Of a stretch of 64,000 nt of DNA, positions 18,639-29,453 are shown piece after piece. Origin of the DNA: an uncultured Mucispirillum sp. (lineage in GTDB: Bacteria > Chrysiogenota > Deferribacteres > Deferribacterales > Mucispirillaceae). Both the position numbers and the translations under genes were made by a program. The stretch is from NCBI GenBank assembly GCA_944325215.1, contig CALUZC010000009.1:1-64000 (forward strand), read 5' to 3'. The first letter of the stretch is position 1; every line of letters begins with the position of its first letter. Below the pieces are notes generated by a model that did not search any database, was not told the DNA's origin, and saw only the letters and a program-made list of their open reading frames with translations.

Positions 18639-20333
18639 ATGATTTGTTCAGGTGGTGAAATAGTTATAGACTGCTTAAAGAGAAATGGGGTAGAAGTAAT
18701 ATTTAGCTATCCGGGTGGTTCTTTAACTGGGTTTTACGATACATTATTTGATTCTGATTTAAAACATATTCTGCCACGTCATGAGCAGGGGGGAGCCCAT
18801 GCTGCTGATGGCTATGCTAGAGCAACAGGCAAAATAGGTGTATGTATGGCGACAAGCGGTCCTGGTGCTACTAACCTTGTTACAGGTATTGGCACAGCTT
18901 ACATGGATAGTGTTCCTATGCTTGTAATTACTGGGCAGGTTGTTACAAACTTAATAGGTGGCGATGCTTTTCAGGAAGCTGATATTGTTGGTATTACACG
19001 TCCTATAGTAAAACACAGCTATCTTGTTACTGATGTTAAAGATTTGGCAAATACATTAAATGAGGCAATACATATTGCCACAACTGGAAGGCCAGGACCT
19101 GTTTTAGTAGATATTCCAAAAGATGTGTTTGCAGCTAAAACTAAATACGAACCTGATGCAAAAGTCTTTTTAGCAGGCTATCAGCCTAATGTGGAAGGCC
19201 ACCCAATGCAGGTGAAAAAACTTTTAAAAGTATTAGAATCTGCTAAAAAACCAGTTATATATATTGGTGGTGGTGTAAAGGTTAGCAAAGGTGCAACAGA
19301 AGAGCTTATTAAGTTTGCAAATGCATTAAACTTACCTGTAGTTTCATCATTTATGGGCTTAAGTGGTTACCCTGCTAATGATAAACAGTGGATAGGCTGG
19401 CTTGGTATGCATGGTAATTATGCATCTAATATGGCAGTTACAGAATCAGACTATATTATAGCCATAGGCACTCGCTTTACAGACCGTTCTACTGGCAGGT
19501 TAGACAGGTTTGCAAAAAATGCCCGTATTGCTCATATTGATATTGACCCATCATCTATTTCTAAAACTGTAGATATTGAAATACCAGTTGTAGGGGACAG
19601 CTACAATGTTCTATGTATGATTAATAAATATCTTAATGACTTTAAATGGGAAAAATGTTCAGAAGATAGAAATAAATGGTTTGATACTGTAAAATCTTGG
19701 GATAATGAAAAACCATTTTCTTATAAATACAGCGATAATATTATTAAACCACAGTTTGTAATAGAATCTCTTTATAAAGTTACAGAGGGAGATGCTATTA
19801 TTGCAACAGATGTTGGCCAGCATCAAATGTGGACAGGTCAATTTTATAAATATAAATTTCCACGCCAGTTTTTATCATCAGGTGGTATGGGGACTATGGG
19901 TTACGGTCTTCCTGCTGCTATGGGTGCAAAAGTTGGCAGGCCAGATAAGGAAGTATTTTGTGTATCTGGAGATGGTGGTATTTTAATGAATATACAAGAG
20001 CTTACTACATGTGTTCAATATAGAGTAGGCATAAAAACAGTTATTATAAATAATAAATTTTTAGGTATGGTTAGGCAATGGCAGCAGTTATTTTTTAATA
20101 AAAAATATTCAGATACCTGCCTTGAAGTGCAGCCAGATTTTGTAAAACTTGCTGAAGCTTATGGCTGTATTGGTTTACGTGCTGAAAAACCATCAGATGT
20201 GGAGGCTGTTTTAAGAGAATCTCTTAAAATAAAAGATAGACCAGTGCTTATGGATTTTCTGTGTGACAGAGAAGAAAACGTATATCCTATGGTGCCAGCT
20301 GGTGCTTCCATAGATGAAATGATAATCAGGTAG
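18639..20333 (+). CDS. ilvB: Acetolactate synthase large subunit
   Basis: A 564-residue thiamine-diphosphate enzyme that makes acetolactate from pyruvate, or acetohydroxybutyrate with 2-oxobutyrate. The catalytic glutamate lies in LPRHEQGGAHAADGYAR (about 46-62). The FAD/dimer segment GDAFQEADIVGITRPIVKHS follows at about 109-128. The ThDP motif starts with GDGGILMNIQEL near 442 and ends in the INNKFLGMVRQWQQ region. These features mark a biosynthetic (AHAS) enzyme rather than a catabolic one. It is followed six bases later by the regulatory subunit gene. Confidence 0.96.
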   Translation: MICSGGEIVIDCLKRNGVEVIFSYPGGSLTGFYDTLFDSDLKHILPRHEQGGAHAADGYARATGKIGVCMATSGPGATNLVTGIGTAYMDSVPMLVITGQVVTNLIGGDAFQEADIVGITRPIVKHSYLVTDVKDLANTLNEAIHIATTGRPGPVLVDIPKDVFAAKTKYEPDAKVFLAGYQPNVEGHPMQVKKLLKVLESAKKPVIYIGGGVKVSKGATEELIKFANALNLPVVSSFMGLSGYPANDKQWIGWLGMHGNYASNMAVTESDYIIAIGTRFTDRSTGRLDRFAKNARIAHIDIDPSSISKTVDIEIPVVGDSYNVLCMINKYLNDFKWEKCSEDRNKWFDTVKSWDNEKPFSYKYSDNIIKPQFVIESLYKVTEGDAIIATDVGQHQMWTGQFYKYKFPRQFLSSGGMGTMGYGLPAAMGAKVGRPDKEVFCVSGDGGILMNIQELTTCVQYRVGIKTVIINNKFLGMVRQWQQLFFNKKYSDTCLEVQPDFVKLAEAYGCIGLRAEKPSDVEAVLRESLKIKDRPVLMDFLCDREENVYPMVPAGASIDEMIIR

Positions 20334-20339
20334 GCAGCT

Positions 20340-20864
20340 ATGGAAAAAAGACATATTATATCAATACTTGTAGAAAATAAATTTGGTGTGCTTGCTCGTA
20401 TTGCAGGTCTGTTTTCAGGCAGAGGCTACAATATTGAAAGCTTAACTGTTAACTCTACGGAAAAACATGATGTTTCTATGATGACTATTGTTACAGTTGG
20501 TGATGATAAGATTATAGAACAGATTATAAAACAGCTTCGTAAGCTTATAAATGTATTAAAGGTTAGAGATTTAACATCATATAACCATATTGAAAGAGAG
20601 CTTATATTAATAAAAGTATATGTTACTCAAAAATATAGAAGTGATGTTTATAACATGGTAAATACATTTAGAGGAAATGTAGTTGATATTACCCCTGAAA
20701 GTATGGTAATAGAAATCACTGGTGATAATGATAAATTAGAAGCGTTTATTGAGCTTGTTCGCCCTTATGGTATTATAGAGATGGTTCGTTCAGGCTGCCT
20801 TGCAATAGGCAGAGGCTCAAAAGCTACAAGTGATATGGAAAAAATAAAAAATAATAGTAAATAA
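20340..20864 (+). CDS. ilvN: Acetolactate synthase small (regulatory) subunit
   Basis: A 174-residue regulatory partner of IlvB that activates it and confers feedback inhibition by valine. The N-terminal ACT domain reads KRHIISILVENKFGVLARIAGLF, with GRGYNIESLTV next, as in IlvH/IlvN proteins. The C-terminal half continues with VYNMVNTFRGNVVDITPESMVIE and a closing VRPYGIIEMVRSGCLAI. The length is the full two-domain size. The six-base gap to ilvB indicates coupled translation. Confidence 0.95.
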   Translation: MEKRHIISILVENKFGVLARIAGLFSGRGYNIESLTVNSTEKHDVSMMTIVTVGDDKIIEQIIKQLRKLINVLKVRDLTSYNHIERELILIKVYVTQKYRSDVYNMVNTFRGNVVDITPESMVIEITGDNDKLEAFIELVRPYGIIEMVRSGCLAIGRGSKATSDMEKIKNNSK

Positions 20865-20900
20865 CAGTCTTAAAAACTGATAAAATATTATGAGGTATAA

Positions 20901-21920
<1,020 letters not shown>

Positions 21921-21961
21921 AAATTATATATAAAAATAGATTTTAATACATTCATTAATAT

Positions 21962-22008
21962 AGTTGGCAGCTTTAGCGACATGTGCGGTAAAACTGCCAC
22001 TTTATTTT
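21962..22008 (+). terminator. Terminator at the end of the ilv operon
   Basis: Arms 21962-21978 and 21986-22000 pair through GGCAG/CTGCC and further bases with two mismatches around a 7-base loop, followed by a T-rich run. It ends the ilvDBNC transcript before the inverted allE gene. Confidence 0.6.
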
Positions 22009-22076
22009 TATAATTACGGTGAGTAATTATAAAAAGCATTTAAAAATTCAAGCCAAAAATGATATTTTTGGATTAC

Positions 22077-22859
22077 CTATATTTCTTCATCTCTATTACA
22101 GTCTTTTGAATAGAGATATATAAAATCATCTTTGCCTACTCCATAGCCGCCTTGAATACAGTAGGAAGCCATAAAAATATAATCATCTTTTTCCACCATA
22201 TACCAGTTATTATCAAGATTATACATACCCTTTCCTGATAAAATATATGCACCATGTTCTTGTATATGTGTCTCTAAATATCCATGACTTGCTCCGCTTT
22301 TAAAACATAGTATATGAAAATTAAAATCGTATGCAAAATCTGATGGCAGTAAATCTTTTATAAACACATTATCCATCTCTTCAAATTTTCTATATTCTAT
22401 ATCATTAATGTTTCCTGTTATTGTTTCAGGATTAAAATTTTTAAGTTTTTTATATTTTCTTTTATACAGCAGTATTTTTGCATTATCTTTTTTACTATTT
22501 TCAAAATAAAGTTTTTTTCCTAATGGGCTGTAAAAATAACCACCATTTTTAAGCTCTGCTTTTTTATCACAATTATAAACTTCAAGCTGCCCTTCTATTA
22601 CAAATAAAAATACTTCATCAGTTTCATTTCCTATACCTTCCATATTTTTACCACCATCTTTGACAGTAATAATATAATCTATAAAAGATGCCCCCAGTTT
22701 TGGAGATGAAAGTATGCTTATGTCACAGTTTTCATAGCCGTATATGTTATTTTTTACAAGTCCATCAGGTGTTATAACTGCATACATTCCTTTTTTTATA
22801 ACAGACCTGTTTTCAAGAAGTCCATGCCTGTATCCTGTTTGGTTATTAATATATCCCAT
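22077..22859 (-). CDS. allE: (S)-ureidoglycine aminohydrolase, bicupin
   Basis: A 260-residue double cupin closely following E. coli AllE (YlbA), a manganese enzyme that releases ammonia from (S)-ureidoglycine in allantoin breakdown. Recognisable stretches are GYINNQTGYRHGLLENRSV at the start, TPDGLVKN and ILSSPKLGASFIDY in the first cupin, and SHGYLETHIQEHGAYILSGKG in the second, which carries the metal-binding Glu/His residues. The end SKDCNRDEEI is nearly that of the E. coli enzyme. No other allantoin gene is nearby. It lies inverted between ilvC and psd, breaking a gene string that is continuous in other bacteria. Confidence 0.93.
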   Translation of the reverse strand: MGYINNQTGYRHGLLENRSVIKKGMYAVITPDGLVKNNIYGYENCDISILSSPKLGASFIDYIITVKDGGKNMEGIGNETDEVFLFVIEGQLEVYNCDKKAELKNGGYFYSPLGKKLYFENSKKDNAKILLYKRKYKKLKNFNPETITGNINDIEYRKFEEMDNVFIKDLLPSDFAYDFNFHILCFKSGASHGYLETHIQEHGAYILSGKGMYNLDNNWYMVEKDDYIFMASYCIQGGYGVGKDDFIYLYSKDCNRDEEI

Positions 22860-23011
22860 ATTTTACTCTTTTTTTACAAACTAACATATAGACTATACTA
22901 TTTCAATGAATAATTATTTACATATTTATTACACATTAAATATATAATATTTATTGCTAGTCATATTATTTTATGATAGTATAAGTGCAACTATATTTTT
23001 GTGAGGTTATT

Positions 23012-23629
23012 ATGATAGCAAAGGAAGGATACCCGTTTATTATTAGTGCACTTGTTGCAACAATTTTATTTTACATTATCCCATACTTTATATGGGTTAC
23101 TATATCATTACTATTACTTGCATTATTTATTTGGTTTTTTAGAGATCCAGAAAGAAATACGCCTGTTGAGCAGGATATTGCAGTTTCTGCTGCTGATGGT
23201 AAAGTGGTAGAAGTTCAAGAAGTTGAATTTAACGGTGAAAAATATAAAAAAGTTGGCGTTTTTATGAATGTGTTTTCTGTACATGTAAATAGAACTCCAG
23301 TTACTGGAACTGTTACTTCTATTGAGCATATTCCAGGAAAATTTGTTAATGCCAGCCGTCCTGATGCTTCTATTATTAATGAAAGAAATATCATTACTTT
23401 TGATACAAAATACGGTAAAGTTATAGCTGTTCAAGTGGCAGGGTTAGTGGCAAGAAGAACAGTTAGCTATGTTAAAGAAGGTGATTTAATGGCTACTGGG
23501 GATAGGTTTGGTATGATTAAATTTTCTTCTCGTGTAGACCATTACTTCCCATTATCTGCTGAAATTACTGTTAAAGTAGATGATAATGTTAAAGCTGGTG
23601 AAAGCATTATTGCAAAATTCATAGCGTAA
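23012..23629 (+). CDS. psd: Phosphatidylserine decarboxylase proenzyme, short type
   Basis: About 205 residues from the ATG at 23012, preceded by GTGAGG; a longer frame from 22985 is less likely. It makes phosphatidylethanolamine at the inner membrane. Two N-terminal membrane segments (about 8-45) precede the catalytic part: FFRDPERNTP, AADGKVVEV, FMNVFSVHVNR. The C-terminal autocleavage site, usually FGS, reads MIKFSSRVDHYFP here, so the pyruvoyl group would arise from a Ser-Ser rather than a Gly-Ser bond. Everything else is typical of the short (PSD-A) family. It is 12 bases from pssA and shares its transcript. Confidence 0.92.
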   Translation: MIAKEGYPFIISALVATILFYIIPYFIWVTISLLLLALFIWFFRDPERNTPVEQDIAVSAADGKVVEVQEVEFNGEKYKKVGVFMNVFSVHVNRTPVTGTVTSIEHIPGKFVNASRPDASIINERNIITFDTKYGKVIAVQVAGLVARRTVSYVKEGDLMATGDRFGMIKFSSRVDHYFPLSAEITVKVDDNVKAGESIIAKFIA

Positions 23630-23641
23630 TAAAGGTATATT

Positions 23642-24430
23642 ATGGGTATTTTATCTAATAAACAAAGTAAATTAAATATGACACTTCGTCATAGAAATGT
23701 TATACTGCCTAATGTTATTACTATTCTTGGGCTTTTTTGTGGTGTATATTCCATTATGCTTTCTGTAGGAAGTATGAATGTAAAAGGCGATAACTTTGTA
23801 TTTGCAGCATACTTTTTAATACTGGCAGCTTTTTTTGATGGTATTGACGGAAAGGTGGCAAGAATAGTTAACGGCACAAGTGATTTTGGTGTTCAGCTGG
23901 ATTCCTTATGTGATATGGTTTCATTTGGTGTAGCACCTGCCATATTAGTTTATGAATGGCTTTTAAAGGGGTTTGGCAGGCTTGGTATTGTGGCAGCCTT
24001 CTTTTTTATTGCAAGTGGTGCATTAAGGCTTGCACGTTTTAATGTGCAAAGTGGTAAAATAAGCAATGTTTATTTTGTAGGGCTGCCTATTCCTGCAGCA
24101 GCTGCATTTATTGCTACAAGCGTGCTTTTTATTAATGAACTTAGTCTTGATTTAACTAAAACAGCACTTTCAATATTTTTTCTTGTAAGCATATATGTTT
24201 TGGCATTTTTAATGGTTAGCACTGTGCCATTTTTTAGTTTTAAAAAAATAGGCTTTTTTAAATCTCACCCATTTCAAACTCTTGTGCTGCTGCTAATGTT
24301 TATATCTGTACTTGTGCTTTATTTTGAAATTGTTTCTTTTGTTATGATTGTTACTTATATTGTAATTGGTATATTGATTGCCTTTTTTAGAATGCTTAAG
24401 GGTAAGCCAAAGCAGACCACTACCGATTAA
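23642..24430 (+). CDS. pssA: CDP-diacylglycerol--serine O-phosphatidyltransferase
   Basis: A 262-residue integral membrane enzyme of the CDP-alcohol phosphatidyltransferase family, making phosphatidylserine from CDP-diacylglycerol and serine. The metal and substrate motif DG..A R..........G...D...D is present as DGIDGKVARIVNGTSDFG and LDSLCD (about 61-85). About six to eight hydrophobic helices follow. Together with psd it supplies the two steps to phosphatidylethanolamine. It lies 12 bases after psd and 18 bases before leuA. Confidence 0.95.
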   Translation: MGILSNKQSKLNMTLRHRNVILPNVITILGLFCGVYSIMLSVGSMNVKGDNFVFAAYFLILAAFFDGIDGKVARIVNGTSDFGVQLDSLCDMVSFGVAPAILVYEWLLKGFGRLGIVAAFFFIASGALRLARFNVQSGKISNVYFVGLPIPAAAAFIATSVLFINELSLDLTKTALSIFFLVSIYVLAFLMVSTVPFFSFKKIGFFKSHPFQTLVLLLMFISVLVLYFEIVSFVMIVTYIVIGILIAFFRMLKGKPKQTTTD

Positions 24431-24448
24431 GCATATATGGAGTTATAA

Positions 24449-25972
24449 ATGCGAAAATTAATATTTTTTGATACAACTTTAAGAGATGGAGAGCAGTGCC
24501 CGGGTTTTAGTATGAAGACAGAAGAAAAAATACGCCTTGCCCTGCAGCTTGAAAGGCTTGGGGTTGATGTTATTGAGGCTGGCTTTCCTGCTTCATCTCC
24601 CGGGGATTTTGATGCTGTTTCCCAAATTGCATCATTAATTAAAAATTCGACAGTGTGTGGGCTTGCCCGTGCTACAAAAAATGATATAGATGCAGTTTAT
24701 GAAGCTACTAAAAAGGCAGCACGCCCTAGAATTCATACTTTTATTGCTACTTCTGATATACATATGCAGCATAAACTTAAAAAATCCCGTGAAGAAGTTA
24801 TAGAGATAGCAAAAGAAGCAGTGCGTTACGCTAGAAATTTATGTGATGATGTGGAATTTAGTGCAGAAGATGCACTTAGGTCTGATCCTGAATTTTTATA
24901 TAAAATTATAGATGCAGTTATTAAAGAAGGTGCTACCACTATAAATCTTCCAGATACTGTTGGTTATATTATGCCAGATGAAATTTATAACCTTTTTTCT
25001 GGTGTGAAAAATAATGTAGCAAATATTGATAAGGTAATATTAAGCACTCATAACCATGATGATTTAGGTATGGGGGTTGCAAACTCTTTAGCTGCTATTA
25101 GAGCAGGTGCAGACCAGGTGGAATGCACTATTAATGGTATTGGTGAAAGAGCAGGTAACTCTGCTTTAGAAGAAATATGCATGGCTGTTAATGTTAGGAA
25201 AGATTTTTATAAAGATATATATACTACTATTAACACTACAGAAATATATAAAACAAGTAGAATGATTACAAGCATTACAGGGGTTGAAGTTCAGCCTAAT
25301 AAAGCTATAGTTGGTAAAAATGCTTTTGCCCATGAATCAGGCATACATCAAGATGGAGTATTAAAAGAGCGTTCCACATATGAGATTATGACTGCTGAAA
25401 GTGTAGGCGTTATTAAAAACTCACTTGTTTTAGGTAAACATTCTGGCAGAGCTGCTTTTAAAGCAAGGCTTTCAGAAATGGGCTACTCTTTAGATGATGA
25501 ACATTTAGAAAGAGCATTTGCAGCTTTTAAAGATTTGGCAGATAAGAAAAAAGAAATTTTTGATGAAGATTTAGAAGCTATTGTGCTTGGTAAATTAAGT
25601 GATGCCAAAAAATATTATGAACTTGATTATGTAGGTTTTAACAGTGGTTCAAGTTTAATTGCAACAGCAACACTTAGACTTAAAAAAGATACTGGCGATA
25701 TGGTGACAGATTCTTCTACTGGGGAAGGTCCAATTGATGCAGCTTTTAAAGCAGTTGAAAGAATATCAGGTTATGAAGGCAGGCTTAAAAGCTATAAAAT
25801 TAATGCAGTTACACAAGGAAAAGATGCACAAGGGGAAGTTACTGTTATTGCAGAATTTGCTAAAAGTGGTATAGATGTGCTGGGCAAAGGCTACTCAACA
25901 GATGTTCTAATCGCATCAGTTGAAGCTTATATTAATGCATTAAATAACTTTATTAGCAGAAATGAAAAATAA
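24449..25972 (+). CDS. leuA: 2-isopropylmalate synthase
   Basis: A 507-residue enzyme that condenses acetyl-CoA with 2-oxoisovalerate, the first step of leucine synthesis. The TIM-barrel start [17 protein letters not shown] (about 5-21) holds the catalytic Arg and metal-binding Asp. The later [23 protein letters not shown] segment (about 198-220) supplies the two metal-binding histidines. [13 protein letters not shown] and HESGIHQDG complete the core. The C-terminal regulatory LeuA dimer domain (from about 390) is present, so leucine feedback is expected. It is the last gene of psd-pssA-leuA. Confidence 0.95.
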   Translation: MRKLIFFDTTLRDGEQCPGFSMKTEEKIRLALQLERLGVDVIEAGFPASSPGDFDAVSQIASLIKNSTVCGLARATKNDIDAVYEATKKAARPRIHTFIATSDIHMQHKLKKSREEVIEIAKEAVRYARNLCDDVEFSAEDALRSDPEFLYKIIDAVIKEGATTINLPDTVGYIMPDEIYNLFSGVKNNVANIDKVILSTHNHDDLGMGVANSLAAIRAGADQVECTINGIGERAGNSALEEICMAVNVRKDFYKDIYTTINTTEIYKTSRMITSITGVEVQPNKAIVGKNAFAHESGIHQDGVLKERSTYEIMTAESVGVIKNSLVLGKHSGRAAFKARLSEMGYSLDDEHLERAFAAFKDLADKKKEIFDEDLEAIVLGKLSDAKKYYELDYVGFNSGSSLIATATLRLKKDTGDMVTDSSTGEGPIDAAFKAVERISGYEGRLKSYKINAVTQGKDAQGEVTVIAEFAKSGIDVLGKGYSTDVLIASVEAYINALNNFISRNEK

Positions 25973-25978
25973 TTATTG

Positions 25979-26004
25979 AAGCGACATCTATTGTCGTTTA
26001 TTAT
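25979..26004 (+). terminator. Weak terminator-like hairpin after leuA
   Basis: An 8-bp stem with one G-U pair (arms 25979-25986 and 25992-25999) and a 5-base loop, followed by a short T/A-rich run. Weak by sequence alone. Confidence 0.4.
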
Positions 26005-26009
26005 ATTAA

Positions 26010-26021
26010 AGTAAGCTTACT
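26010..26021 (+). promoter_or_regulatory. 12-bp palindrome just upstream of recA, possible SOS operator
   Basis: AGTAAGCTTACT is a perfect palindrome 19 bases before the recA start codon, ahead of the GGAGG ribosome-binding site. It does not match the E. coli or Bacillus LexA boxes, but LexA sites differ among phyla. A regulatory role is inference. Confidence 0.3.
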
Positions 26022-26040
26022 AAATAAATTTGGAGGCTCA

Positions 26041-27093
26041 ATGGACAGCGATAAAAAGAAAGCGTTAGAACTTGCTTTAGGTAAGATAGAAAAAGATTTC
26101 GGCAAAGGCTCACTTATGAGGCTTGGTGATAAGCCAGATGAAAAAATTCCTGTTATTCCTACTGGTGCATTATCATTAGATGTAGCTTTAGGTATAGGTG
26201 GTGTGCCACGTGGCAGAATAATTGAGATATACGGTGCAGAGTCCAGTGGTAAAACAACAATTGCACTTCACATTATAGCAGAAGCACAAAAACAAGGCGG
26301 CGTTGCAGCATTTATTGATGCAGAACATGCTCTTGACCCAACTTATGCTGCTGCAATCGGTGTAAATACTGATGATTTACTTGTATCTCAGCCTGATAAT
26401 GGGGAGGCTGCTTTAGAAATCACTGAAACATTAGTTAGAAGTGGTGCTATTGATGTAATAGTGGTGGATTCTGTTGCAGCACTTACTCCAAAAGCAGAGA
26501 TTGAAGGCGATATGGGGGATTCTCATATGGGCTTACAGGCAAGGCTTATGAGTCAGGCGTTACGTAAACTTACTGCTATTGTAAATAAATCAAAAACATG
26601 CCTTATATTCATTAACCAAACACGTATGAAATTAGGTGTTATGTTTGGTAACCCTGAAACTACTACTGGTGGTAATGCATTAAAATTTTATGCTTCAGTT
26701 AGAATGGAAGTTAAAAAAGGCAACCAAATAAAAGAAAAAGAAGAAGTTATTGCAAATAAAATATCTGTAAAAGTTGTGAAAAACAAAATGTCGCCTCCAT
26801 TTAAAAAGGCAGAATTTGATGTGCTTTTTGGGAAAGGTATATCAAACGAAAGTATTATACTTGGTATGGGTGTAGAGGCTGGCATTATCCAAAAATCTGG
26901 TGCATGGTTTTCTATGGGGGATACTAAACTTGGTCAAGGTGAAGTAAATGCAAGGCTTTATTTTGAACAAAACCCAGATATTGCGAAATCTGTGGAAAGT
27001 CAGCTTAGGAAAAAATTTAATATTGAAGTAGAAGATGATGCAGAACAAACTAAACCTGCTAAAAAAGCAGAAAAGGCAGAAACTGAAAAATAA
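26041..27093 (+). CDS. recA: Recombinase RecA
   Basis: A 350-residue DNA-strand-exchange ATPase central to recombination and the SOS response. The Walker A motif is GAESSGKTT (about 65-73) and the Walker B region is [10 protein letters not shown] (about 138-147). The signature [23 protein letters not shown] follows, with the MAW-type catalytic glutamate in place. The C-terminal tail is short and charged, with Lys and Glu repeats. The stop codon overlaps the recX start by one base, so the two are coupled. Confidence 0.97.
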   Translation: MDSDKKKALELALGKIEKDFGKGSLMRLGDKPDEKIPVIPTGALSLDVALGIGGVPRGRIIEIYGAESSGKTTIALHIIAEAQKQGGVAAFIDAEHALDPTYAAAIGVNTDDLLVSQPDNGEAALEITETLVRSGAIDVIVVDSVAALTPKAEIEGDMGDSHMGLQARLMSQALRKLTAIVNKSKTCLIFINQTRMKLGVMFGNPETTTGGNALKFYASVRMEVKKGNQIKEKEEVIANKISVKVVKNKMSPPFKKAEFDVLFGKGISNESIILGMGVEAGIIQKSGAWFSMGDTKLGQGEVNARLYFEQNPDIAKSVESQLRKKFNIEVEDDAEQTKPAKKAEKAETEK

Positions 27094-27545
27094 TGGCAGA
27101 TAAATCCATAAGCTATGCTTATAAACTTCTTGGCATTAGGGATTATTTTAAAAACGAGCTTTATGAGAAAGTAAAAGGCAAGTTTGGTGAATTAGAAGCT
27201 GAAAAAGCAGTGGAATATATGGCAAGTAATGGCTATATAGATGATAAAAAAACTACTTATAACTACGTAAGAAGTAAACTATCTGCAGGCTATGGACCAT
27301 ACTATATTTCAAATAAACTTTATTTAAAAGGCGTTGATATAGATATATCTTTTATAGAAGAAATATGCATAAAAGAAAATATCTCTATGGAAGAACATAT
27401 TCTAAAATACAGTAAACGCTATATTAAAAAGGATAGTGATGACCCTTATAAAGACTATATAAAGTGTATTAATTTTCTAAAAAATAAGGGTTACTCCCCT
27501 GCTTTAGTTATGCAGGTAATAAAAAAAGAGGATTTTATAATATGA
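27093..27545 (+). CDS. recX: Regulatory protein RecX
   Basis: A 150-residue helical protein of the RecX family, which caps or dampens RecA filaments. It begins [13 protein letters not shown], equivalent to the usual A..LL..R..S pattern, and continues with a YIDDKKT..Y segment and further three-helix repeats such as [17 protein letters not shown]. Its start overlaps the recA stop by one base and its stop overlaps the rplI start in an ATGA, so translation is coupled along the unit. Length is typical; sequence conservation is low as usual for RecX. Confidence 0.9.
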   Translation: MADKSISYAYKLLGIRDYFKNELYEKVKGKFGELEAEKAVEYMASNGYIDDKKTTYNYVRSKLSAGYGPYYISNKLYLKGVDIDISFIEEICIKENISMEEHILKYSKRYIKKDSDDPYKDYIKCINFLKNKGYSPALVMQVIKKEDFII

Positions 27546-27988
27546 AAGTTATATTTTTAAAAAATGTAAAAGGTGTTGCTAATGAAGGCGATGTAAAAGA
27601 AGTAAAAGAAGGTTACGCTAAAAACTTTCTTTTCAAACAAAAACTGGCGCTTGAAGCAACACCTGCTAATATGAAAGCTCATGAAGAAAAATTAGAATCT
27701 TTAAAAGAGCAGGAAAAATTAAAAATTGCAGAAGCAAAAGCACTGGCAGAGAAATTAAAAACTACTAAAGTAGAATTTTCTTTAAAGGCAGGGGATACTG
27801 GCAGGCTTTATGGTGCTGTTACAAGCCAGGAAATATCTGATGAGCTTGTAAAACAAGGTATCCATCTAGATAAAAAACTTTTAGATATGAAAGAACCTAT
27901 TAAAGAAACAGGCAGCCATACTGTAAAAGTAAATATATATAAAGAAATAAAAAGCCAGTTAACTGTTGTTGTTAATGCAGTAAGCTAG
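27542..27988 (+). CDS. rplI: 50S ribosomal protein L9
   Basis: A 148-residue ribosomal protein binding 23S rRNA near the L1 stalk. The N-terminal domain carries the family sequence [29 protein letters not shown] in full. A long charged helix (about 45-75) links to the C-terminal domain with [11 protein letters not shown]. The usual partners rpsF, ssb and rpsR are not here; it lies between recX and dnaB instead. The rplI-dnaB pairing itself is common in bacteria. Confidence 0.96.
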   Translation: MKVIFLKNVKGVANEGDVKEVKEGYAKNFLFKQKLALEATPANMKAHEEKLESLKEQEKLKIAEAKALAEKLKTTKVEFSLKAGDTGRLYGAVTSQEISDELVKQGIHLDKKLLDMKEPIKETGSHTVKVNIYKEIKSQLTVVVNAVS

Positions 27989-28001
27989 TTTTGGTGTAAT
28001 A

Positions 28002-29453
28002 ATGAGCAACAACTCTGCAAAAGTAATGCCTAACAGTTTAGAAGCAGAACAGGCTGTTATTGCCTGTATGCTTATTGATGATAATGTGGCAGAAGAACTT
28101 ATTAACTCCATAAATTTAGATGACTTTTATCAACCGTCACATAAATTTATTATGACTGCATTATCATCACTTCATCAAAAAGGGCGTCCTTTAGATTTAG
28201 TTACATTACATACAGAGTTAGTAGATACTGATAAAATTGAAAAAGCAGGCGGCATAGAATATTTATCAGAACTTGTTAATATTGTGCCTAATGCTGCCAA
28301 TGCAGAAAAATATCTTGATATATTAAAAGAAAAAGCAGCCTTAAGAAGCCTTATATCTGCAGGAAGTGAAATATCATCTTTAGGCTATGAGCTTTCTGAT
28401 ACTGTTGATAATTTAATAGATAAAGCCCAAAATATTACATCTAACCTTGGGGATAATAACAGTAAAAGACGTTATGTTGAACCTATTAGTAAAGTTATTA
28501 TTCGCCATCAGGAAATGTTAAATAAAGTTCAGCTTGAAAACCAAAATACTGCAGATAAAGATGTAACAGGTGTTACTTCCGGGTTTGCTGCACTTGATAA
28601 GCTTACAAACGGTTTCCAAAAGTCCGATTTAATAGTAGTAGCAGGAAGACCGGGTATGGGAAAAACTGCCTTTGGGTTAAGTGTGCTTTTAAATGCTGCT
28701 AAAACTGGCAAATCATGTGCTTTTTTCTCACTTGAGATGAGCTCAGAACAGCTTGTAAAAAGGCTTATATCAATTGAAAGCCGTATAGGGCAGAATACTT
28801 TAAGAACTGGTAATTTTACAAGCGATGAAATAAATAGATATATTGATGCTAATAATACTTTAGAACATTTACCAATATATCTTGATGATACACCATTTGT
28901 TACTGTAAACCAAATCAAATCTAAATGCAGGAAATTATATAATGCTGGGCAGCTTGATATTATATTTGTAGATTATTTGCAGATTATGGGTTACAGCAAA
29001 CAGCTTCAAAACAGGGAGCAGCAAATATCAGAAATCTCACGTTCTTTAAAAGGCATGGCAAAGGAATTTAATGTTCCTGTTATTGCTTTAGCTCAGGTTA
29101 ATAGAAATGTGGAAAAGTCAGATAATAAACGCCCAAGACTTTCAGATTTAAGGGAATCTGGTGCTATTGAGCAGGATGCTGATATTATTATGTTTTTATA
29201 TAGAGATAAAGTATATAACCCTGATACTGCATATAAAAATGTGGCAGAAATTATTATTGAAAAACATAGAAATGGTGAGCAGGGCACAGCCTATGTGGAA
29301 TTTAATGCTGCCTATACTCATTTTGATAACTCTGTTACAGTAAATCAGGAAGAAATGAACGCTCTTGCAAGGGAAACTATTAGAAAAACTTCTAAAAAAC
29401 AGCCTACTACTAAAAAAGAAAAAGCATTAGAATATGGCGAAGTATTAGAATAA
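28002..29453 (+). CDS. dnaB: Replicative DNA helicase DnaB
   Basis: A 483-residue hexameric helicase that unwinds the replication fork. The N-terminal domain begins PNSLEAEQAVIACML (about 11-25). After a linker, the RecA-like motor has Walker A GRPGMGKTAFGLSV (about 215-228), Walker B region DIIFVDYLQIM and the terminal RDSGAIEQDAD-type motif, here RESGAIEQDADIIMFLYRD. No intein or insertion is visible. It is the last gene of recA-recX-rplI-dnaB, separated from rplI by 13 bases, and is followed by a 510-base non-coding stretch. Confidence 0.97.
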   Translation: MSNNSAKVMPNSLEAEQAVIACMLIDDNVAEELINSINLDDFYQPSHKFIMTALSSLHQKGRPLDLVTLHTELVDTDKIEKAGGIEYLSELVNIVPNAANAEKYLDILKEKAALRSLISAGSEISSLGYELSDTVDNLIDKAQNITSNLGDNNSKRRYVEPISKVIIRHQEMLNKVQLENQNTADKDVTGVTSGFAALDKLTNGFQKSDLIVVAGRPGMGKTAFGLSVLLNAAKTGKSCAFFSLEMSSEQLVKRLISIESRIGQNTLRTGNFTSDEINRYIDANNTLEHLPIYLDDTPFVTVNQIKSKCRKLYNAGQLDIIFVDYLQIMGYSKQLQNREQQISEISRSLKGMAKEFNVPVIALAQVNRNVEKSDNKRPRLSDLRESGAIEQDADIIMFLYRDKVYNPDTAYKNVAEIIIEKHRNGEQGTAYVEFNAAYTHFDNSVTVNQEEMNALARETIRKTSKKQPTTKKEKALEYGEVLE

